Virus record (IMG/VR): IMGVR_UViG_3300050126_000054
Coordinates: 1-26,917 of that record
Reading direction: 5' to 3' (one strand)
DNA length: 26,917 bases
Origin: a virus
The notes under the pieces are model-generated. The model ran no database searches. It saw nothing but the letters and a program-made list of their open reading frames with translations, and was not told the DNA's origin. Shown one piece after another: positions 14,254-22,000 of the stretch (its first letter is position 1; every line of letters starts with the position of its first letter). The translations under genes and the position numbers were made by a program.

Positions 14254-14763
14254 ATGCCGGCATTACTCGCACTGGTTCCGCTGAAGGATTGGATCTACGG
14301 TGGCATCATCGTCGCACTGCTCGCCGGCTTCGGCTGGTACACAGTGCACGAGCGCCATATCGGCGAAGCCAAGATCGAAGCGTCCGACAAGAAAGTCGCG
14401 GACGCTCAGATCGTTCACAACAAAGAGGTGGAAGATGTTGTTGCCACAAAACTCAGTGCCGCTATCAAAGATTACGATGCGCTGTCTCCTATCCCTGTTC
14501 CTCGCTCTGTCCCTGTGCTCGTGTGCAGCACGTCCGGTGGCAGTGATGTGCCCAGTGGGGAAAGCGCCGTCGCCGGAAGCAATGGCGCCGGAGCCGGAGT
14601 ACCCATCGGTGCAGGGCAGTCTGATGCAGGATTTGACCCAGCCCCGGCCGTCAGTGTCACCGGCACAGACGCCGACAAAGAAATAGTCCATCTCCAGAAG
14701 AAGATCAAGCTTCTCCAGGACACGATTGCTGCATATCAAGCGGGCGGACTGGTAGCAAAATAA
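14254..14763 (+). CDS. Rz: Inner-membrane spanin, Rz-like (169 aa)
   Basis: The i-spanin sits in the inner membrane and joins the o-spanin across the periplasm to fuse the two membranes at lysis. One N-terminal membrane segment is seen at about 12-30 (WIYGGIIVALLAGFGWYTV). A charged helical stretch (KIEASDKKVADAQIVHNKEV) follows. A glycine/serine/proline-rich middle (about 78-135) comes next and a second coiled coil (EIVHLQKKIKLLQDTIAAY) closes the protein. The low-complexity middle is the part that also encodes the o-spanin in the +1 frame, so its composition is constrained by the second gene. The gene starts two bases after the holin stop. Confidence 0.82.
   Translation: MPALLALVPLKDWIYGGIIVALLAGFGWYTVHERHIGEAKIEASDKKVADAQIVHNKEVEDVVATKLSAAIKDYDALSPIPVPRSVPVLVCSTSGGSDVPSGESAVAGSNGAGAGVPIGAGQSDAGFDPAPAVSVTGTDADKEIVHLQKKIKLLQDTIAAYQAGGLVAK
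14424..14428 (+). promoter_or_regulatory. Ribosome site of the nested o-spanin
   Basis: AGAGG ends six bases before ATG 14435 inside the Rz frame. It favours this start over the ATG at 14477, which has no comparable site. Confidence 0.55.
14435..14686 (+). CDS. Rz1: Outer-membrane spanin lipoprotein, Rz1-like, nested in Rz
   Basis: The frame is +1 relative to Rz and lies wholly inside it, as in lambda. The protein has a lipoprotein signal: LLSLFLALSLCSCAARPV. The best lipobox is LCSC, with the lipidated cysteine followed by AARPV. The mature part is proline-rich (APSPEAMAPEPEYPSVQ), typical of o-spanins, which must be short and extended. With the ATG at 14435 it is 83 aa; with the ATG at 14477 it is 69 aa and would have the shorter, more conventional signal MRCLLSLFLALSLC. 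The nested position and lipobox make the function quite sure; the start is less so. Confidence 0.8.
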   Translation: MLLPQNSVPLSKITMRCLLSLFLALSLCSCAARPVAVMCPVGKAPSPEAMAPEPEYPSVQGSLMQDLTQPRPSVSPAQTPTKK

Positions 14764-14764
14764 G

Positions 14765-17086
14765 ATGGCAGCTCAGGGCGGATTGATCGGCGCCGCTAAT
14801 GGTGACACGGGCGCCGCAGCTTATGCTGACGAACAGGAAGGCGCGAAGACAGCCGCTCAAGCCGCCGCAGCTAACCTGCAGGCGGAAGAGTCAAACCCCG
14901 CGTTCCTGAAAGCCGCACAGACGACGATATCGGATCTTAACTCGAACAACTTCGCTGGTGCGTGGAGTAGCGCGCTGTCCACGTCCGGCCTGTTCGGTAC
15001 GAACTACAATTCGCAGACGACTGATCCGTTGCTGCAAGCGATGGAGTCGAGCAACGGGCTGCAGGCGTTAGATCCTACGAAGCAGTGGACCTCCGCCGAA
15101 GACACGTCGTTCTACAACGCGTTAGGCTCGAATCCGGTCTATAACGGCAAGACTACCACCGGCCTCAACGGCACGACCGAGAGCTTGGGCCAAAACCCGT
15201 ATAGTCTGTGGGGCTCGGGCGCGGATCTGACGAACGGCACCGACGCTAAGGCAAACAACGCCTCCGGCAGCGACACCCCGAACGTCGATCAGTATGCCGG
15301 CGCGCGGCCGACGAAGAGCTTCCTGAGCAAGTACGGCGCCGACATTGGTGCGCTCGCTGCGACGGCGCTGTCGTTCGGTGTAGCTGCTCCCGCGCTAGCT
15401 GGCGCGCTAGCAGCTGACGGCATCGCGTCCGGCCTGGCAGCCGGCGCTATTGCCGGCGGCGTGATGGGTGCAGTCAACACGATAGCCGTCGATGCAATCA
15501 CTGGCGCCCCAATAACCGCGGGCGGCGTGCTCGGTGGCGCGCTGGGCGGCGCTGCTGGCGGCGGCCTCGTGCCATTGGCAGGCGGCGCGATCAACAATGC
15601 GACCGGCCTCGGTAGCACGTTGTCTACTGGCTTAGCGGGCGCAGGTGTCGGCGCCGCGCGCAGTGCGCTCACTGGCGGTAACGTCGGTATCGGCGCGCTG
15701 TCTGGCGGCGTCGCGGGTGCCGTACAAGGATCGGGCGTCCTCGGCAACATCAAGTCTGGTGTGGCGGGCGCGACTGGCAGCACGGCGGCCGGATCTCTCG
15801 CGACAGCCGGAACGAACTACGCCATCGGAGGCGCCACCGGCTTAGCTGCCGGTGCGTTGATGGGTACACAGCCGTCGGCGACACAAAACGTCAACATGTC
15901 GCAGACGCAGCAGGTTCCGAGCAGTGGCGCTATGCAGATGAACGCGCCGTTCAACGGCATGTATGGTGGCGTCTCGCAGCCGAGCGGCGCGAACACCAGC
16001 GGCACGGCAGCGACCGGCGCGACTTCTACAGCACTGGCCGCAGGGCCAAACATTTTCGGTAATCTCGGCAGCACGAGCACTCAGGGGACCAACGGCAACA
16101 TGTCATCCACACCTACGAGCACAGACACCAGTCTTGCTTCGACCATCACTGGCGCGCTCCCCGGCGTGTTGCAGGCGGGCGTAGGCACCGCCGGCTCGCT
16201 CGCTGCGGCGAATGCGGAGTCGAACGCGGATCAAAACGCGATCACCACGCAGCAGAATAACCTTGGCAACATCAACAACATTTGGTCTACGCAGCAACAG
16301 CTCGGCCAGGGCGCGGACACCGCGCTCGGCAGCGCGCTAGGCACGAACGGCACGCCCGCTAATTATTCGAACTTCGAGAACATGCCCGGCTACCAGTTTG
16401 CTGTGAGCCAGGGCACGCAAGCCATCCAGCGCCAGGCCGCTGCGATGGGCAGTGCGTACACTCCGAACACCGCGGCAGCTGTGGGTCAGTATGTGACCGG
16501 CACCGCCTCACAGGATTACAACACCTACATCAGCCAGCTGATGGGTGCGGCCGGGCTCGGCACGACGGCGAATCAGGGCTTGCAGACTGCGAACCAGACG
16601 ACCGCGAACAACATCAGCGGCCTGCAGCAGAACATCGGCCAAGCGCAGGCGATGGGCTACACGGGCGTCGCGAATTCTGCCGGCAGCTTGTTCGGTGCGA
16701 ACGGCGCCGGCACGAGCTTGATCAATGCCGCGGGTCGAGCGCTCGGCGGCGGGAGCAGCGGCTCGGGCGGCAGCTCCAGCAGCGGCGGTGGCATGACCGC
16801 GAATTCGGGTGATACTACGAGCGGCGGCGTCGATCCTACGACAGGCATCCCGTACGATATCGAGAATCCGAGCACGGGATCAACGCCGACCACCACGAGC
16901 TACAATGCGAGTGATCCGTTGGGGCTCGGCACGTCAACGTCTTCTGATCCTAACTGGAGCAGCGTCACTGACAGCTCCTTCAACGGTAGCGGCGTGAGCG
17001 GCAGCACCGGCCTTTGGAACAGCGTGACCGACAGCGGCAGCAGTGACATCGGCAGCGATGCAACGAGCTTCTTGGGAGACTTGTAA
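14765..17086 (+). CDS. DNA-ejection / internal virion protein with glycine-zipper region (773 aa)
   Basis: The protein is probably carried in the head and injected to help DNA cross the cell envelope. It lies in the place of the P22 ejection genes. Residues about 185-370 are nearly all G, A, V, L, I and S with repeated GxxxG-like spacing (GALGGAAGGGLVPLAGGAIN), which favours helix packing in membranes. A second landmark at about 540-625 is MPGYQFAVSQGTQAIQRQAA, then AVGQYVTGTASQDYNTYI, then AAGLG. This PGYQF...G...A..R.AA pattern recurs in DNA-transfer proteins of podoviruses. The tail is rich in G, S, D and T with two WxSVTDS units. The start is two bases after the spanin stop, and the stop overlaps the next start (TAATG). 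The role is inferred from order and composition. Confidence 0.7.
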   Translation: MAAQGGLIGAANGDTGAAAYADEQEGAKTAAQAAAANLQAEESNPAFLKAAQTTISDLNSNNFAGAWSSALSTSGLFGTNYNSQTTDPLLQAMESSNGLQALDPTKQWTSAEDTSFYNALGSNPVYNGKTTTGLNGTTESLGQNPYSLWGSGADLTNGTDAKANNASGSDTPNVDQYAGARPTKSFLSKYGADIGALAATALSFGVAAPALAGALAADGIASGLAAGAIAGGVMGAVNTIAVDAITGAPITAGGVLGGALGGAAGGGLVPLAGGAINNATGLGSTLSTGLAGAGVGAARSALTGGNVGIGALSGGVAGAVQGSGVLGNIKSGVAGATGSTAAGSLATAGTNYAIGGATGLAAGALMGTQPSATQNVNMSQTQQVPSSGAMQMNAPFNGMYGGVSQPSGANTSGTAATGATSTALAAGPNIFGNLGSTSTQGTNGNMSSTPTSTDTSLASTITGALPGVLQAGVGTAGSLAAANAESNADQNAITTQQNNLGNINNIWSTQQQLGQGADTALGSALGTNGTPANYSNFENMPGYQFAVSQGTQAIQRQAAAMGSAYTPNTAAAVGQYVTGTASQDYNTYISQLMGAAGLGTTANQGLQTANQTTANNISGLQQNIGQAQAMGYTGVANSAGSLFGANGAGTSLINAAGRALGGGSSGSGGSSSSGGGMTANSGDTTSGGVDPTTGIPYDIENPSTGSTPTTTSYNASDPLGLGTSTSSDPNWSSVTDSSFNGSGVSGSTGLWNSVTDSGSSDIGSDATSFLGDL

Positions 17087-19002
17087 TGGCTGATATTGCT
17101 GACAACGGTTCATTCAACCTCGGTCTTGCGAACATCAATTCGCAAAACTTCGGGCCGACGGCTGTCGCTAATCAGCAGCAGACGCAGGCGAACACACAGA
17201 ACATCCAGCAACAGACTCAAGCGGCTGCGATGCAGAACAAGATCATGTCGGCACGCATGCCGCTGATCTTGTCGCAGCTGAACGATGAGACCTCGGGACA
17301 GAGCGACAAGTCTGGTGCTACCGGGCTTAAAGGTCCGGCGAGCCAGGGCGGTCCAGGAGACCAGCCGACTACGCCCGGCTCTGATATCGCGGACGAAGAT
17401 AAGTCCGCGGTCAACCCTGACCAGAATTTCTATCAGCCCGCGCTGATCGATGCCGCGCTACGCTCGAAGTATTTCGTGCCGCAGTACACGCCGCAAGAGA
17501 TGCAGGCGCTGCAGAAGGCGTATCGCGTAGATCCGCAAAATCAGTACGGTATGGGTCCGCAACGCGTGATGGCTATGCACGACATGCGCGTCCAGTCACA
17601 GACTCAGCAGAATCAGATGGGTGCTCGCGACGACTTCGACAAGATGCACGCCGTGACCGACGCGCCCGATGGCAACGCGATGGACGTGCTCGAAGCCTCG
17701 CACCCTGAGACTGTCGCCGCGATCCGCAAGCAATTCGCGAAGGATCCCGATGCTGCGATGGACGAAGACGCCGCCGCGCGCATGTTCGCATCGCACGTCG
17801 CGGGTGCTGTTCACCAATACACCGGCCGCGAGGCTGTGAAGGGCGACGATGGCGTGTATCGCGACAAGGACACCGGGATCACAATCCCCGGCGTCGAGAA
17901 GGTCGGCCTGTCGACCGATCAGTACATCAAACTCGCGCACGAAGCGATCACGCCGTCTGTCGATATGCCAGACGGCAGTGGCGGCTCGATAAAGGTCGCG
18001 CCGTGGAAGGCAGCGCAGATGTCTGGCGCGAAGAACATCAACGGTCCTGGCGACTGGATGATGGTCCGTGCCTCGCAGCTCGGCATGCCCGGCGCTGCGT
18101 CGACATTGAGCGGCAACAGCGCGCAGAAGCAAGAGGCGCGCGCGACCGCTCAGTCCGCACTTGATAACGTGCAGGGTCAGCACGCCGCTGCGCCCGCGAC
18201 GAACCCGAGCGGCCAACCGAAGTCGCAGAACGGCACCGGCAGCGCGCGAAACGCTCAGGGCAACATCGACCCGCAGCTTACCGACGCCCTGCACGATGAC
18301 AAGTACGACTATACGCCGACGAACAACGGTCAGCCGTACAAGCCTGCCATCGGCGCCACGCCGCCGCCGCAAGTCATGGAGGATATGAAGAACCAGACCG
18401 CGGCCCGCAACGATCTCGCCAAGACCTCGAACCAAGGTGTTGGTGCCGCGTCCGCTGCTCTCACGATGTACAAGGCCGCTCAGGACGTGCTCGCCAAGGG
18501 TAACTACGACGGCGGCGCGTGGAACGCGGAGCTGGCGAAGTATTCGAAGTGGCTACCCGCCGGCTGGCAGAATCATATGACTGGAGACTATCAGGAGACC
18601 GCTAAGTATCTTGGCACCGCGGCGCTGCAGTCTGGCAAAGGTATCTTCGCCAAGATGACGCAGATGGAGGCGAAGATGCTGGTCAACGAGCTGAACCCGT
18701 CGCCGAGCATGGATCCTGGTGCGTTGCGCGACATGATTAGCAAAGGCGCCAGCATGGCGCAGTACAGTCTCGACTCGTCTAAGCGTGTCCCGGCGTACCT
18801 GCACGCAGGCAAAGACGCTAACCAGTTCAACTCCTGGAATCAAGAGCATTTCCCGATGCAGACCGAGACACAGCCGACGACGGCGAAGCCGAACGCGGGT
18901 GTCGCACCCGCCCCGAAATATACTGATGCACAGGTGAGAATGTACATGCAGAAGCACGGACTCCAGGACGAGCAAGCAACGCGCAAAGCGCTGGGGATGT
19001 AA
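17086..19002 (+). CDS. DNA-ejection / internal virion protein (638 aa)
   Basis: It is the second of three large proteins between lysis and tail fibres. The N-terminus is rich in Q, N and A (VANQQQTQANTQNIQQQTQA), which predicts helical, surface-active segments. A helical centre follows (YTPQEMQALQKAYRVDPQNQ; PETVAAIRKQFAKDPDAAMD), with a linker rich in P, N, Q and G at about 350-430. The last third is helical (GVGAASAALTMYKAAQDVLA; QMEAKMLVNELNPSPSMDPG), and the end is a short DNA-binding-like helix (YTDAQVRMYMQKHGLQDEQA). This layout is usual for ejection proteins of the P22 gp20/gp16 group, but I cannot assign it to a named one. ATG 17086 and ATG 19002 both overlap the previous stop, so the three proteins should be made together. 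Confidence 0.65.
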   Translation: MADIADNGSFNLGLANINSQNFGPTAVANQQQTQANTQNIQQQTQAAAMQNKIMSARMPLILSQLNDETSGQSDKSGATGLKGPASQGGPGDQPTTPGSDIADEDKSAVNPDQNFYQPALIDAALRSKYFVPQYTPQEMQALQKAYRVDPQNQYGMGPQRVMAMHDMRVQSQTQQNQMGARDDFDKMHAVTDAPDGNAMDVLEASHPETVAAIRKQFAKDPDAAMDEDAAARMFASHVAGAVHQYTGREAVKGDDGVYRDKDTGITIPGVEKVGLSTDQYIKLAHEAITPSVDMPDGSGGSIKVAPWKAAQMSGAKNINGPGDWMMVRASQLGMPGAASTLSGNSAQKQEARATAQSALDNVQGQHAAAPATNPSGQPKSQNGTGSARNAQGNIDPQLTDALHDDKYDYTPTNNGQPYKPAIGATPPPQVMEDMKNQTAARNDLAKTSNQGVGAASAALTMYKAAQDVLAKGNYDGGAWNAELAKYSKWLPAGWQNHMTGDYQETAKYLGTAALQSGKGIFAKMTQMEAKMLVNELNPSPSMDPGALRDMISKGASMAQYSLDSSKRVPAYLHAGKDANQFNSWNQEHFPMQTETQPTTAKPNAGVAPAPKYTDAQVRMYMQKHGLQDEQATRKALGM

Positions 19003-22000
19003 TGGCCGATGACACTGTAGACATCAGCGGGATGCCTGACCCGACGACCATCGGGCTCAGCCCGACTGCGCAGGCGGATCCTACCGTCGACATGCCCACC
19101 CCTCGCCAGGTGTACTACCACCGGATGGGCTACGACAAGCCGGGCAATATGCCGAAGGAGACCCCGAGCGACTCGGAGGTCCAGCGGTTCATGAGTGACC
19201 CGGACGCATTCCCTGACATGAGCAAGCCGCAGAAGACCGGCCGCCAGATGCTGTCATCGCTCTCCGGTCTCCCGAGCATCGCCGCGCAGGCGAACCCGGT
19301 CACGCCGATCGTGGCGGGCGCGGTCGGCGGCCTGAACGCGCTGCCGGCCTCGGCCGGCGCCATACTGGCGGGGACGGTAGGGAACGACCCGGACGAGGCC
19401 GCCAGGCTCGGAGAAGTGGCGAGAAAGAAACTGATGAGCGGCGCGGGCGCGGTCTACAACCTAGCGAACTACCTACCCTCCAAGATCATCACCAAGGAAG
19501 GCCAAGAGTACGCTGACCGCGTGCTCTCGCTACCGCAACAGATAGCGAAGTCCGCCGAGCCCGCACTCAACGCCACCATCGGCGAGCCCGCCACCACGTC
19601 GCTAGGCGAGTGGGGCACGGGCGCCGCCACCCTCCTCCCGGCGGCCGGCGCCAAGGGGCTCGCTTTGCGCGGGGTAGGGCTCGCGAAGGCCGGCGCCGGG
19701 GCCGTGGCGGACGCGGTCAGGGGAGGCGCCGCGCCAGAGGGGACAACCTACGACCAGGCCGGGAACGTACAGGCGCCGTCCACCGCCCTCAAGCCGGACG
19801 TTGACGCGCCGGTCACGGGCGACAGCCTCCGCGCGCAGCCGAACCCGATACCCGCCCCTGAGGGTACCGTACACCGTACCCTCACCGAGGAGGGTAAGTC
19901 ACCGGCCTCCCTTGCGCCGGAGGCAGCGGCGGCCGAGCCCTCACCGGCCCCGCCGAGCCCCGCCTTCGAGTCGCCGGACGCACCCCCTGCGGAAGCTCCT
20001 ACGGCGCCCGTAGCGCCGTCCGCGGCCGAGCCCTCCCCATCCCCTGCCGAGACGCCGTCCGCCGGGGAGCCGCCAGCGCCGCTCGCCGGGGCTACCGCCG
20101 CAGGTGACAGCCAGCGCGGCTCCGCGCAGCTCTTCAACCAGCCGTCCGACACCGGCCCCCAGGCGACCCCTGAGCCGGCGCAGCAGAGCGCCCGCGCGCA
20201 GCACCTTGACGATATCGACCAGCTCTCGGGCGGCATGCTGCCGTCCCGCCGGGCCTCGGCACTCTCCGGCGACTACAACGCGACCGGCGACGACTACCAG
20301 CTGAAGGAGGTGGGCTCCGAGCCGATGCGGCAGCAACTCGCGTCTGAGAACGACGCGATGCACGCCGCCGCCGAGAACGTGCACGCGAGCACCGGCTCCC
20401 AGTTCGCCAACAGCGTTGACCCGCAGACGCTGTCCGACCGCGGCCGGGTGACTCGGGGCGCGATCCAAAATATCCAGGACTTCTTCCAGAAGGCCACCGA
20501 CCAGTCGTACGACGCCGCCCGCGCGCTGAGCGGCGACAAGCCGATGCCGAACTTCTTGGGGCGGGTGGATCATTTCCTGAAGGACGACGCCAACTACATG
20601 CCGGAGGGGTTCCGCAAGTCGGCGCAGGCGCGTTTAAACCAGCTGAAGACGGCGGGCGACAACGGCATAGCGTCGGGGTCCACCCCCGCTGCGCCCAGCT
20701 CTGTCGCGGCCGCTGAGAAGTTTCGCGAGTGGCTAAACCAGAACCGCACGCTCGACAACATGCACACCGTCAAGCAGATGGTGGACCACACCGACACCGA
20801 CGTCGCCGAGCACGGCGGGCCGGGCCTCTTCCAGACCGCGCGCAACATGCGACGCCAGCAGTTCCAGATGCTGGAGGAGCCTGTCGGCATCAAGAAGCTG
20901 CTGACACCCGCGGACAGCCAGGGCATCAACCACGCGATCCCTGAGCACAAGGTGATGGACTACATCGCCGACCTGCCGCGCGAGCAACACGAGCACGTCC
21001 TGAACGTGCTACGCGCGGGCGCGCACCTGGGCGGTGGCGAGCTGGCGGAGGGTAGCGCCGGAGCGATCCGCGAGATCCAGGCGCACATGATCAGCCGGAT
21101 GCACGACGCCGCGACAAACGCGGACGGGACATGGAACGCGCGCAAGTTCTACAATCAGGCATCGAGCTACGCGCCGAAGCTTGGCGACACATTCAAGGAC
21201 CAGCCGAAGACGCTCAGGAACCTGCAAACCCTCAACCGTGCCGGGAACACGCTCTCGATGGACAAGCACTACCCTGGCGCCGCAGCGCAAGCCGAGAGGA
21301 CCGGGCTCGGTACGAAGGTCCTTAAGGGTGTCGGCGGTGTAGCGTCCAGCCTAGCGCACGAGATCCCGATAGCGGGGAGGCTCATCGGTCGCGGGATCGA
21401 GGGCGCGGTCGAGGGGATGTCCGAGAAGGGACGAGAGGCCGCGCGCGACAAGCTAGCGATGTCGCGGCTCGTCGACCGTAACGGGAAGCAGCGCGGATCT
21501 GTACGCGTGATGAACCCGGACGAAACTCCTGGCGCTCGCGTTAAGCAGGAATTCGATGAGAAGAACCTGCAGGACGCTCCTGCCGGTTATCTCGGCAAGC
21601 GCGTGGGCGCGGCTACGGCCGAAGTGTATCGCGATCCGGGCGACCCGAACGCCGTACACATAGAGAAGCTGACCGCTGATAAACCTGGGAGCGGTGCCGG
21701 CACGGCCGCGCTCCAGCACATCACCGACCTCGCGGACAAGCACGGTGCGCGTGTCACCTTGGACGCCGTCCCTCAAGGGATGAACAAGGTCTCTACCGCG
21801 CGCTTGAAAGCATATTACGAGCGTCACGGCTTTGAGTCTGACGGTCGCACTGAGAACTCGATGACGCGCGAGCCGCAGGGACCGGCCTCGACGCTCAACA
21901 TCGGCCTGCATCAAGGTGAGGCGGGCCAGACCGGCTTTCGCAAGATGAGCAAGCAGGAGGCTCAGGGGGCGGTAGAATCTACCGGCGCGAAGGTCACGAA

